DNA from: Streptomyces dengpaensis
Lineage (GTDB): Bacteria > Actinomycetota > Actinomycetes > Streptomycetales > Streptomycetaceae
Assembly: GCF_002946835.1 (NCBI RefSeq)
Contig: NZ_CP026652.1
Location: 5,022,001 to 5,086,000, forward strand
Reading direction: 5' to 3'
Length of the DNA stretch: 64,000 nt
Shown one piece after another: positions 28,180 through 36,460 of the stretch. Below the pieces are notes generated by a model, which worked only from the letters and a program-made list of their open reading frames with translations, searched no databases and was not told the DNA's origin. The translations under genes were made by a program, and so were the position numbers. Position 1 is the stretch's first letter, and each line of letters starts with the position of its first letter.

Positions 28180-28610
28180 CAGACGACGTTGACCCGAGTG
28201 ACGATGGTGCGCAAGCGAATATCGGGCGGTTCAGCCACGAGGAGTTGGTAGGGGCGTAGGCGATTCGGCGTTGTTCGCTGCCGCCCAGGTGCCGACCCGC
28301 GCGGCGATGAGGTCGAAGAAGGTCCGCGGCTCCATGCCGGGCCCCGGGCGAGGGTGAGGACCTCACCGGCCGCAGCGGAGGCCGCGAGCACCCAACTGTT
28401 GGCCACGAGCTTGAGCCGGGTGGTACTGCCCTCGGCCTAGTCCTCACCGGTCCACATCGTACGGGCGCCGACGGGCGTCGAAGGCGGGGGCGAATGTGTC
28501 CTGGTGCGGGCTCGGCCCTGCGGCCAACACGGTCAACTGCCCGGTCTCTGCGGGCTGCCCAGTACCGAGCACGGGGGCGACGATGAATACCAGCTCATGC
28601 GCCGGCGCGC
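28180..28610 (-). pseudogene. Decayed NAD(P)-dependent dehydrogenase (hydroxyisobutyrate dehydrogenase family)
   Basis: Minus-strand fragments read APVLGTGQPAETGQLTVLAAGP (about 28590-28520), then frame changes and a stop, then STTRLKLVANSWVLAASAAA and GEVLTLARG (about 28425-28345), then further frameshifted pieces to about 28180. These are the middle and C-terminal blocks of the 3-hydroxyisobutyrate/6-phosphogluconate dehydrogenase-like family. The N-terminal Rossmann part and continuity are lost, so this is a dead gene. Confidence 0.65.
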
Positions 28611-28991
28611 AGTCACCCAGCGCTCAGATGGCCTCTTCCCCTGGCGGTCGTGGACTGCGCCCAGGCGGTGCCGAGCCGCAGACCGGTGTGCCCGGGCCGG
28701 GCGAGGTGAGACAACGATCCAGACCAGGCACCCGATGGAACTGGATCAAGTCCGCTGAAACCCCCCTTTATCGATAACTGCCGAGGATGGTCAAGTCTTG
28801 GTAAAGGGGGCCGAGCGAGCGTGTGGCGGATGTCTGAAACCCGTCGATTGATATGCGCGGTGTGCCCAAATGTGTAGGCATCGCGAACGTGGCGATATGT
28901 GCGTTTCCTTTCTCCATCGGTCATATCGGGAAGCGTGGCTGAGTAACCACCCAGCGCTGCGACTGCGCTTATCCACTTGTGCGATTCGCTC
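28611..28991. other. Gene-free stretch, less GC-rich than surroundings
   Basis: No reading frame with Streptomyces codon bias is seen. Base composition falls noticeably toward AT from about 28760, typical of horizontally acquired DNA or a regulatory region before the RHS gene. Confidence 0.4.
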
Positions 28992-29022
28992 TTGACGTGT
29001 GCAAGTAACGCGCAGTTAAAGT
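28992..29022 (+). promoter_or_regulatory. Candidate promoter of the RHS locus
   Basis: TTGACG at 28992-28997 and TAAAGT at 29017-29022, with a 19-bp spacer, resemble the main vegetative sigma-factor consensus. The pair lies 65 bases upstream of the ATG at 29087. Confidence 0.4.
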
Positions 29023-29086
29023 CCCTTCACTTTGTGAAACTTGTGTGACTCCAGGGTGGGGACTGTGGAGTCGGGGAGGGTGTGCC

Positions 29087-29335
29087 ATGCCTAAGGGCAG
29101 ACGGCTGCGCGTTGTCGGAGCGGTGCTGTCCGCTGCGGTGACGGTGAGCGTGCTTGCGCCAACCGTCGCGATGGGTGCTGTCCCGGGCAGGGCATCTGCG
29201 GCTGCGGTGGCGGATGCGGGGACTTCCGAGGCACGGACCGCGCCGACCGAGGAGGAGGCGCTGGCTCAGGCCAAGCGTTCGGGTGAGCCGGTGGAGGTCC
29301 TCTCCCTGCGCGGCGTACGGGCGCGAGCTCACTAG
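29087..29335 (+). pseudogene. 5' fragment of an RHS-family gene: signal peptide and short mature stub
   Basis: 82 residues with a clear secretion signal (KGRRLRVVGAVLSAAVTVSV then LAPTVAMGA) followed by EEEALAQAKRSGEPVEVLSL, a block typical of the beginning of Streptomyces secreted RHS/YD-repeat proteins. The frame ends at TAG 29333-29335. The RHS repeats continue in another frame immediately after, so several hundred codons and the frame were lost at about 29320-29335. Confidence 0.6.
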
Positions 29336-29354
29336 CACCGACCTGACGGCCGAC

Positions 29355-32300
29355 GTGAAGGTCACCACGACCGGCGAGCTCACCCGCACGACGCGCACCG
29401 ACGGCCGCACCACGACAACCCTGCGCACTCCCGCCACTGGCTTCCCGACCACCACGAAGATCACCACGCCGCCGGCGAACGCCGGCGACGCGACCACGGC
29501 GCAGACCTCCACCACCAGCCACGACATCCGGCGCGGCCTGCCGCTGACCCAGGCCGACACCAACGACAAGGTCACCACCTTCGCCTACGACGCGCTGGGT
29601 CGCTCCACCAGGGTGTGGGCGGCCGATCGCCTCACCAGCCAGACACCGTCCTATGAGTTCACGTACAGCGTCACCGAGGGACAGCCCGTCGCGGTCGGCA
29701 CCAAGACGCTGGGCAACGACGGCGCCCAACGCACCTCCTACCTTCTCTACGACGGATTCCTGCGACCCCGCCAGACCCAGCAGCCCGGCCCCGACGGCGG
29801 CCGCCTGCTGACCGACACCTTCTACGACGAACGCGGCCTCGCAGCCAAGGAGTTCGCCACCTACTACGCCGAGGGCGCCCCGTCCGCCGGTCTGTTCAAG
29901 CCTCAGGACGCTCTGAGCGTCGAGACACAGACCCGGAGTACCTACGACGGTCTCGGCCGCCCAACCGAGGTCCGGGAGATCGCCGGAAACGGGGACGGCG
30001 GCACCGTCCTGAACATCACCAAGACCATCTACGGCGGCGACCGCACCACCGTCATCCCGCCCGTCGGAGGTACCGCCACCACAACCCTCACCGACGCCCG
30101 CGGCCAGACCACCGAAGTGCGCCAGCACCACGCACGCAGTGCAGAGGCCGACTACGACACGACCAAGTACGCCTACACACCGCGCGGCGAGCTGACGAAG
30201 GTCACCGACGCGGAGGGCAACGCCTGGACCTACGGGTACGACCTGCTCGGGCAGCAGATCGCAACGAGCGACCCTGACAAGGGCAGCGCCACGAGCAGGT
30301 ACGACGACCGAGGCCAACTGACTTCCACCACCGACGCTCGCGGCACCACGCTCGCCTATGTCCACGACGGTCTCGGCCGTCAGACCGAACTGCACAAGGA
30401 CTCGCCGACCGGCGAGCTGCGCGCAAAGTGGGTCTACGACACCATCAGCGGAGCCAAGGGCCACCTCGCCGAGTCCACCCGCTACGACGGTGCCAACGCC
30501 TACACGGCCATGGTCGTCGCCTACGACCGGCTCTACCGCCCGCAGCGCACCTCTGTCACCGTTCCCTCCTCCGAAGGGGCATTGGCGGGCACCTATGTGA
30601 CCACGACCTCCTACGGGGTCTCCGGCCTGGTCAAGGGCATCGGGTATCCGAAGGCCGGTGCGCTGGCGGCGGCGACCGTGGCGTACACACACGACGACGC
30701 GACCCTGTGGCCCACCGCCCTCAGCGGCAGCCAGGGCCTGCAGGCCGGCACCAGCTACAGCCTGACCGGCAAGCCGCTGCAGCACGAACTGTCCAACAGC
30801 GGCGGCAAGAAGATCTGGGCGACCAACACCTACGAGTGGGGCACCCAGCGCCTGGCCACCTCTCGCGTGGACCGAGAGAACGTGGCCGGCGTCGACCAGC
30901 ACAGCACCTATCACTACGACGAAGCCGGCAACGTCCTGTCGGTCTCCGACGTCTCCCGCTCCGGCACCGACAACCAGTGTTTCACCTACGACGCGCTGCG
31001 CCGCCTGTCCGAAGCCTGGACCCAGGACGAGACGAGCTGCGCGGGCACGCCCAGCGGCAGCGTGCTCGGCGGGCCAGCCCCGTACTGGACCTCCTACACC
31101 TACGGCAAGACCGGCCAGCGTCTGACCGAGACTCGCCACGACACCACAGGCGGCGCGGGCAAGGACATTCGGCGGACCTACGCCTACCCCGAGCCGGGCA
31201 CACCCCAGGTTCACACCCTCGACTCCATCACCGCGACCGGCCCGACGGGTACGTCCAAGGACACATACGACTACGACGCCGCGGGCAACACCACCAGCCG
31301 CACCATCGGCGGCGACGCTCAGACCTTGGCCTGGGACGCCGAAGGCCACCTGACCAAGGTGACGGAACCCGTCGAGGGCGGCAGCAGCAAGGTCACCGAA
31401 TACCTCTACGACACCGACGGCAACCGCCTCATCGGCCGCACCCCGACCGAGACCACCCTCTACCTCGGCAGCACCGAGATCACCCTGCCCAAGGGCTCCA
31501 CCACCCCCAAGGCCACCCGCTACTTCGACCTCGGTAACGGCCACCAGGCCGTCCAGGACGACGACGGCACTGTGTCTTTCACCCTTGCTGACCACCACGG
31601 CACCGCTCAACTCGCCGTCGACGCAGCCACCCAGCAACTCACCCAGCGCCGCTCCCTGCCTTTCGGCGGCACTCGCGGCGAGGAGGTCGCGGATTGGCCT
31701 GGCACCAAGGGCTTCGTCGGCGGCACCGATGACACCCGGTCCACCGGCCTCACCCACCTCGGCGCCCGCGAATACGACCCGGACACCGGACGCTTCCTCA
31801 GCGTCGACCCCCTCCTGGAGATCGACAAACCGCAGACCCTCAACGGCTACACCTACGCAGCCCAAAACCCCCTCGCCTTCACCGACCCCACCGGCCTCGG
31901 CCTGGCCTGCGGCTCCGGCTTCGAGGAGGGCTGCGGCACCGGAGTCCAGACCCGCGGCGACGGCAGTCTTTCCAAGAACGGCAACCCCACCGGCGGCGGG
32001 GTCCTCTACAAGCCTCCGGCCGGGAAGTCACAAACAGGCGGTGAGACGAACAGGCCGGTGACGGTTCAGCCTTACGGTCAGTCGGTCACCATCCAGGGTG
32101 TCTACATCCCCACCCAGGCGGAACTCGCCGCAACTTTCCCCTACTACCACGAGAACTTGGACTACCAGCACAACCTGGAGAACTGGGCACGCAGCCAATG
32201 CACGGGTGTGCTGACCGGCGATTTTTGCCACGCGGTGGGCGAACTTGGCTGGTTCGGTGGCCAAGCGAACATCGATGTCCGGGAAGTCCTCGGCGTACGT

Positions 32301-33203
32301 TCCTACGTTGACTGCTACAACGGCAAGGGCTGCAAGGAAGCGGCAATCGACGCAACCGTCAGTGCCGTCACCACCGGTCTCGGAAAGATCGCGAAGGTCG
32401 GCGTCACGTTCCTCAAACAGGCCATCAAACGAGGCGACAACATCCCCATCGGCTGCCTTGTCGCCGCGGCCCACAGCTTCACCGCCGGCACCGACGTCCT
32501 GATGGCCGACGGCACCAGCAAACCCATCGAGGACGTCGAGATCGGCGACAAGGTCACCGTCACCGATCCACACACGAACAAGACCACTGTCAGCGAAGTC
32601 GTCGCGACCATCGTCACCGAGGACGACAAGCACTTCATCGACCTCACCATCACTACCGACGACGCCACCGATTCCCTGACGACCACCACCACACACCCCT
32701 TCTGGTCAGACTCCGAAGGCGCGTGGGTCGAGGCCGACGCCCTCAAACCCGGAATGACCATCCGCACCGCCGACGGGTCCCCCGCGACGGTCCACACCAC
32801 CCGCGAATTCACCCAGCACCAGCGCACATACGACCTCACGATCAACGAGACCCACACGTACTATGTACTCGCTGGCCAGACGCCAGTTCTCGTTCACAAT
32901 AGTAGTTGCCCCGAGGTCGACGAAATATCTGAGAATATTTCGAAGCATGCCCTCGATTCGGCGAAGCGTCCCGACGGGGACGGTACCCACTTCGTGAGAG
33001 GTGTCGATGACGGAGCCCTCCCTTACTACGTCGATGGCGTGATCAATGGGAATGTTCCCAACGTCGAGACTAGATATCTTCGAAATGGTCGAGTCGGTTA
33101 CTGGGACCCCGATAAGCGATCCGTCGTCATCGAAGATGGTGAAGGTGGAACGGTATTCACTCCCAAGGGCGGGAAGGATTGGTTTGACAATGTTCTCCGA
33201 TGA
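29355..33203 (+). CDS. RHS/YD-repeat polymorphic toxin with Hint domain, N-terminus missing
   Basis: About 1282 codons from the first in-frame GTG; no ribosome site, so this start is nominal. Order: YD repeats (29560-31780; TFAYDALGR, KYAYTPRGELT, YDYDAAGNTTSR), the RHS-associated core (AREYDPDTGRFLSVDP, then YTYAAQNPLAFTDPTG, about 31770-31900), a pre-toxin linker, and a Hint self-cleavage domain (HSFTAGTDVLMADGT ... HTYYVLAGQTPVLVHN, about 32470-32900). A roughly 95-residue C-terminal toxin module follows (32905-33203), with GYWDPDKRSVVIEDG and GTVFTPKGG. The usual Hint N-terminal Cys appears replaced (AAHSF), with the nearest Cys six residues earlier. The toxin is unassigned; its small basic/acidic alternation suggests a nuclease, as inference only. 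The gene is probably silent or expressed only as an internal piece. Confidence 0.8.
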   Translation: MKVTTTGELTRTTRTDGRTTTTLRTPATGFPTTTKITTPPANAGDATTAQTSTTSHDIRRGLPLTQADTNDKVTTFAYDALGRSTRVWAADRLTSQTPSYEFTYSVTEGQPVAVGTKTLGNDGAQRTSYLLYDGFLRPRQTQQPGPDGGRLLTDTFYDERGLAAKEFATYYAEGAPSAGLFKPQDALSVETQTRSTYDGLGRPTEVREIAGNGDGGTVLNITKTIYGGDRTTVIPPVGGTATTTLTDARGQTTEVRQHHARSAEADYDTTKYAYTPRGELTKVTDAEGNAWTYGYDLLGQQIATSDPDKGSATSRYDDRGQLTSTTDARGTTLAYVHDGLGRQTELHKDSPTGELRAKWVYDTISGAKGHLAESTRYDGANAYTAMVVAYDRLYRPQRTSVTVPSSEGALAGTYVTTTSYGVSGLVKGIGYPKAGALAAATVAYTHDDATLWPTALSGSQGLQAGTSYSLTGKPLQHELSNSGGKKIWATNTYEWGTQRLATSRVDRENVAGVDQHSTYHYDEAGNVLSVSDVSRSGTDNQCFTYDALRRLSEAWTQDETSCAGTPSGSVLGGPAPYWTSYTYGKTGQRLTETRHDTTGGAGKDIRRTYAYPEPGTPQVHTLDSITATGPTGTSKDTYDYDAAGNTTSRTIGGDAQTLAWDAEGHLTKVTEPVEGGSSKVTEYLYDTDGNRLIGRTPTETTLYLGSTEITLPKGSTTPKATRYFDLGNGHQAVQDDDGTVSFTLADHHGTAQLAVDAATQQLTQRRSLPFGGTRGEEVADWPGTKGFVGGTDDTRSTGLTHLGAREYDPDTGRFLSVDPLLEIDKPQTLNGYTYAAQNPLAFTDPTGLGLACGSGFEEGCGTGVQTRGDGSLSKNGNPTGGGVLYKPPAGKSQTGGETNRPVTVQPYGQSVTIQGVYIPTQAELAATFPYYHENLDYQHNLENWARSQCTGVLTGDFCHAVGELGWFGGQANIDVREVLGVRSYVDCYNGKGCKEAAIDATVSAVTTGLGKIAKVGVTFLKQAIKRGDNIPIGCLVAAAHSFTAGTDVLMADGTSKPIEDVEIGDKVTVTDPHTNKTTVSEVVATIVTEDDKHFIDLTITTDDATDSLTTTTTHPFWSDSEGAWVEADALKPGMTIRTADGSPATVHTTREFTQHQRTYDLTINETHTYYVLAGQTPVLVHNSSCPEVDEISENISKHALDSAKRPDGDGTHFVRGVDDGALPYYVDGVINGNVPNVETRYLRNGRVGYWDPDKRSVVIEDGEGGTVFTPKGGKDWFDNVLR

Positions 33204-33654
33204 ACAGGGCGATCGAGGCGCCAGTCCGCCGGCTTCCGTCATCGTCCTCAGTGTCGACCAGTTCGAAGTGATCTTCCAGGTCACGTATCAGCTGCCCAAT
33301 TTCCAGGAGTCCCGCCTCATGGAGCTTGGGTGTACGACGGCCGACCTGCAAACACTGGTTGGCGCGCTTCGCGAGATTGATGCTCGCGTGGCTGGAGCTT
33401 CGCGAGTCTGCATCTGGCTTCGTGACGATGAGGCGGAATTCGCCGTCGAGGTTCAAATTTCCTCAGGCGAGGTGAATGATGTAGGCGCTCCGGGCGCAGA
33501 GGTCATGGCGACTCTTCCGTTGCGAATCGGTAGACGCTGGTATGCGCTCGCGCAGCTCGTTGTTTCCGCTTTGGGGTCCCGGGAATTGTTCCTGCGGACG
33601 GGGTATGGGTCTGATGAGGTCCAGGCGGCGGTGGCGGGACTTGATTTGGATTAG
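33190..33654 (+). CDS. Candidate immunity protein for the RHS toxin
   Basis: 154 residues starting at ATG 33190, inside the last codons of the toxin gene in another frame; that overlap is typical of toxin-immunity pairs. It is an acidic alpha/beta protein (VIVLSVDQFEVIFQV, LVGALREIDARV, VCIWLRDDEAEFAVEV) with no signal peptide, so cytosolic. No named family was recognised. The role is inferred from position alone. Confidence 0.65.
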   Translation: MFSDEQGDRGASPPASVIVLSVDQFEVIFQVTYQLPNFQESRLMELGCTTADLQTLVGALREIDARVAGASRVCIWLRDDEAEFAVEVQISSGEVNDVGAPGAEVMATLPLRIGRRWYALAQLVVSALGSRELFLRTGYGSDEVQAAVAGLDLD

Positions 33655-33754
33655 TTCGCTGTACGGAAAACGACTGAAACGGATTCGGTAACAAATCTCA
33701 TCAGGACGCTGACGAGAGCTGACCGCCTGTCTGGCGAACACGCTCAAGCACCGC

Positions 33755-33791
33755 AGAAGCCCCACCAGAATCGACTTCTGGTGGGGCTTCT
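33755..33791. terminator. Bidirectional hairpin between immunity gene and integrase
   Basis: AGAAGCCCCACCAGAA and TTCTGGTGGGGCTTCT form a perfect 16-bp stem with a TCGAC loop. It sits between convergent genes, 100 bases after the immunity stop and 33 bases beyond the integrase stop. Confidence 0.9.
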
Positions 33792-33823
33792 CGGGCTTGT
33801 GACGGCAGTAGTTGACGGCAACG

Positions 33824-35110
33824 TCAGCGGACGGGCGCTGCGCAGAGCGGTGGTTCGTCGCTGTCCCCGGGGTTGCGGAGGGTGCGTCCGAGGAGGTCGA
33901 TAGCGTCGCGCTGAAGACGGAGCCGGACGTGGGCGTAAACGGTGGCCGTGACGCCGATGTGGGCGTGGCCGAGGAGTTCCTTGATCACGACGAGTTCCAC
34001 CCCCTGTTCCAGGAGGAGGGTCGCGGTCGAGTGGCGAAGGTCGTGGAAGCGGATGCGGCGGAGTCCGGCCCGGTCGAGCAGAGCGGTGAAGTGGCGGGTG
34101 AGGGTGGCTCCTTCGATCGGGGTGCCGTCGGGCCGGGTGAACACGTAGCCGCTGTCCTGCCAGGCTGTCCCTGTCGCATCGCGCTCCCCACGCTGACGGG
34201 TGCGGTGCTGTTCCAGGGAGCGCAGGCACGGCGTCGGCAGCGCGATGCGTCGTTCGGAGCTTTGGGTCTTGGTCGGGAGTGCGGTCAGGCCACCGGAGTT
34301 GGTGCGCTGGAGTGTGCGGCGGATGCTGGCGGTTCCACCGGCCAAGTCGAGGTCCTCCCAGCGCAGGCCGAGGAGTTCGCCCTTCCGGAGGCCGGTGCGC
34401 AGGGCGAGCTCGAACAGCGCCTGCAGCCGGTGACCGCTGGCGGCGGTCAGGAACTCGCGTGCTTCTTCGGCGGTGAGAGGTTCGAAGCGGCGGGGTCGGG
34501 GTGAGCCGGAGCGGACGTTGCGGGCGACGTTGCGCGGGATCTCCTCCTCGCGTACCGCGTGCTCCAGGGCGGACTTGAGCACGGAGTGGACGTAGGCGAG
34601 TGTCAGCGGCGAGAGCCGCCTGGAGCAGCACTTTCCGGCGGCGCAGCAGCGGGGCTCATCGCGGGCGGTGTCGAGGCCACGGGTGCAGCACTGACAGGTG
34701 GTGCGGAGCTGGTTGAGCCAGGTGCGGACGTCCTTGGCGGTGAGCTTGGCCAGCTTCTTCCGCCCGAGGCCGGGGATGAGGTAGAGCCGGGCGACGGCGG
34801 TGTAGCGGGTGTGGGTGTTCTCACGGAGCTGGTGAACAGCGACGTTCTCCAGCCAGTACGTCAGGTACGCAGCCAGGCTGCCCTGCGCGGAGGGGACGGG
34901 GAGTCCGCGGTTGCTGGCAGCGATCTTCTCGGTGAGCTTGGCCAGCGCTTCCTTGCGGGTGCTGCCGTAGACGCGGACGCGCTTGCGCGTGTTGCCGGGG
35001 GCGAGGACGTATCCAGCGGCCTCCCAACGGCTGTCCTTGCGCTGGTACACGGTTCCGTCGCCGTTCGCACGGCTGCGGCGGGAGACGGGGTTGTCGCGGG
35101 GCGTGGTCAT
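33824..35110 (-). CDS. int: Tyrosine site-specific integrase (AICE type)
   Basis: 428 residues. The N-terminal arm-binding and core-binding domains include a cysteine-rich insert (TTCQCCTRGLDTARDEPRCC). The catalytic domain has LALRTGLRKGELLGLRWEDLD (first Arg), HDLRHSTATLLLEQG (His-x-x-Arg), LGHAHIGVTATVYAH and the nucleophile Tyr in that last block. ATG 35110 overlaps the excisionase stop (ATGA). The enzyme looks intact and could still act in trans. Confidence 0.92.
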   Translation of the reverse strand: MTTPRDNPVSRRSRANGDGTVYQRKDSRWEAAGYVLAPGNTRKRVRVYGSTRKEALAKLTEKIAASNRGLPVPSAQGSLAAYLTYWLENVAVHQLRENTHTRYTAVARLYLIPGLGRKKLAKLTAKDVRTWLNQLRTTCQCCTRGLDTARDEPRCCAAGKCCSRRLSPLTLAYVHSVLKSALEHAVREEEIPRNVARNVRSGSPRPRRFEPLTAEEAREFLTAASGHRLQALFELALRTGLRKGELLGLRWEDLDLAGGTASIRRTLQRTNSGGLTALPTKTQSSERRIALPTPCLRSLEQHRTRQRGERDATGTAWQDSGYVFTRPDGTPIEGATLTRHFTALLDRAGLRRIRFHDLRHSTATLLLEQGVELVVIKELLGHAHIGVTATVYAHVRLRLQRDAIDLLGRTLRNPGDSDEPPLCAAPVR

Positions 35111-35337
35111 CAGGCGGCGGCTTCCTGGTCGAGGCGGGTGCGGATGAAGTCGGTCAGGGCGTGGGTGGGGATGCGGCGGGCGCGGCCGAGGGTGATCGAG
35201 GCGAGCTGGCGGGTGCGGAGCAGGTCGTAGACGGCCGAGCGGCCCAGCTGGAGGCTTGCCATGACCTGCGGAACTGTCAGCAACTCCTCCGGCGTGCTGG
35301 GCCCCTGGTGGGGTGCGGTGGGTGCCTGCATGGTCAT
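35110..35337 (-). CDS. xis: Excisionase/helix-turn-helix DNA-binding protein
   Basis: 75 residues with a MerR-like winged HTH (LLTVPQVMASLQLGRSAVYDL, then LASITLGRARRIPTHAL), the standard excisionase of Streptomyces integrative elements. It directs excision together with Int. It overlaps int by ATGA and starts at the end of the rep fragment. Confidence 0.88.
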   Translation of the reverse strand: MTMQAPTAPHQGPSTPEELLTVPQVMASLQLGRSAVYDLLRTRQLASITLGRARRIPTHALTDFIRTRLDQEAAA

Positions 35338-35941
35338 CAGCAACCCCCTTCGGTGATGAACTGCCGTGCGAGTTCCCTGCGGTGCCAGACGACGGCGGCG
35401 AGGAGCGCGGCGCCGGGGCTGTAGCCGGTGCCGAGGTAGGCCCAGTGGACGACGACGAGCGTGGTGTCCGGCTCGGGCTCGGGCAGGCCGGCGTAGACAC
35501 GGGACTGGTCGGTGCGCCAGGCGCGGCGGGCGGCGCGCAGCGCGCCGAGGGTCGTGGAGTAGCTGCGGGACTTGGTGGAGAAGTGGCCCCGGAAGCCCAG
35601 CATGTGCGCCCACTTCCAGAGCTTCAGATCGGCGAACTCCGGTAGCTTGCCCAGCTCCCAGCAGGTGCGGATCATCTGCCGTACGTGGCGGGCGACGGCG
35701 AGGCGCGGCAGGGGCCGGGCCTGTCCAGTTCCGTCGCAGGCGGTGCAGGGGAGCGGAGTCCCGTGAGGCAGCACGGTGGCGCCGCGTCCCTGGCAGGGAC
35801 GGCAGAACAGGGCGCGGTCGAGGGCGCCGGAGGCGTCGGCGGACTTGGTGGCGTACTTCGCCACGTAGGCGGCCACGGCCTGATCGGTGAGTTCGGCGTC
35901 GGTGCCGAAGGCGGCGATCTCGCGTACGTCGAGCCCCGGCT
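35337..35941 (-). pseudogene. RepSA-like replication initiator, 3' fragment only
   Basis: About 200 codons are open (GLDVREIAAFGTDAELTDQA then VAAYVAKYATKSAD, a CRPCQGRG/CTACDGTG zinc-binding pair, MIRTCWELGK, ending FITEGGC). These are the C-terminal half of pSAM2-type RepSA-like initiators, which are usually 450-500 residues. Upstream of base 35941 the frame meets a stop and unrelated sequence, so the N-terminal half has been lost. An internal ATG at 35876 could give a 179-residue product, probably inactive. Confidence 0.75.
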
Positions 35942-36083
35942 AGGGAGTTTCCAACTGGACGAGATCCTGCCGCACCCGGCCGGATTCACCCATGAAATCG
36001 CGTTTACGAACGGCTCCCTCTTCGTCGTCGCCGGCGATTTGGCGGCGACATGGGAAGAGGGGGGCCTGCGTAGAAGGAGGTAG
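35942..36083 (+). pseudogene. 3' remnant of an unidentified plus-strand gene
   Basis: A plus-strand frame reads LGSFQLDEILPHPAGFTHEI and continues AFTNGSLFVVAGDLAATWEE to a stop at 36083. It looks like the C-terminal tail of a real protein and begins exactly where rep is broken. It marks the deletion or insertion junction. The family is not recognised. Confidence 0.45.
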
Positions 36084-36172
36084 CGGCGGGCTCCTCGGGC
36101 GGTGCGCCGCGGTGACCGAGGCCGCGTCGTTGGTGCGTCTTCGGTGGTTACGCCGCGCGGCTAATCGTCACC

Positions 36173-36460
36173 TCACGCGCTGGGTGTGCGGGGCCCGCCG
36201 GTCTTTATGTGGTGGAGGAGGTGGGCGAGGGGGGGCGGCGTTGTGGTGAGGATGGCGGCGGGGTCGTCGCTTTCGCGCAGGTGCAGGGCGGTCGGGGTGG
36301 CGGTGAGTTCGACGCAGGTGTTTCCCTCGCCTCCCTCCGAGAAGGAGGACTTCTGCCAGTGGGCGGGCGTGGCGGCGAGTTCGAGGCAGTTGTTGCCGTC
36401 GGCGCCGCCTGAGAAGGACGACTTCTGCCAGTTGCCGGGGGTGGTCACGACGCTCCTCAC
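36173..36460 (-). CDS. DUF397 protein (two DUF397 modules)
   Basis: 95 residues with two copies of the DUF397 core: NWQKSSFSGGADGNNCLEL and HWQKSSFSEGGEGNTCVEL. Such small proteins accompany XRE/DUF5753 regulators in Streptomyces (the whiJ/abaA-type loci). GTG 36460 overlaps the XRE gene's stop codon (GTGA); GTG 36448, with AGGAG 4 bases upstream, is an alternative start. Confidence 0.87.
   Translation of the reverse strand: MRSVVTTPGNWQKSSFSGGADGNNCLELAATPAHWQKSSFSEGGEGNTCVELTATPTALHLRESDDPAAILTTTPPPLAHLLHHIKTGGPRTPSA

Larger units (their letters stand above)
33824..35941 (-). mobile_element. Truncated actinomycete integrative element (int-xis-'rep)
   Basis: The module is rep fragment, excisionase and integrase, tightly overlapping on the minus strand, as in pSAM2-type AICEs. 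Transfer (tra/spd) and regulatory genes are absent and rep is cut at about 35941. The element is therefore a remnant. No tRNA gene or att direct repeat was found at either edge. Confidence 0.7.

Noticed and set aside
33655..33823. tRNA or attachment site next to the integrase
   Set aside because: No cloverleaf or tRNA 3'-end match was found; the only structure is the perfect hairpin terminator.
33824..35941. A complete conjugative AICE
   Set aside because: No tra, spd or regulatory genes, and rep has only its 3' half.
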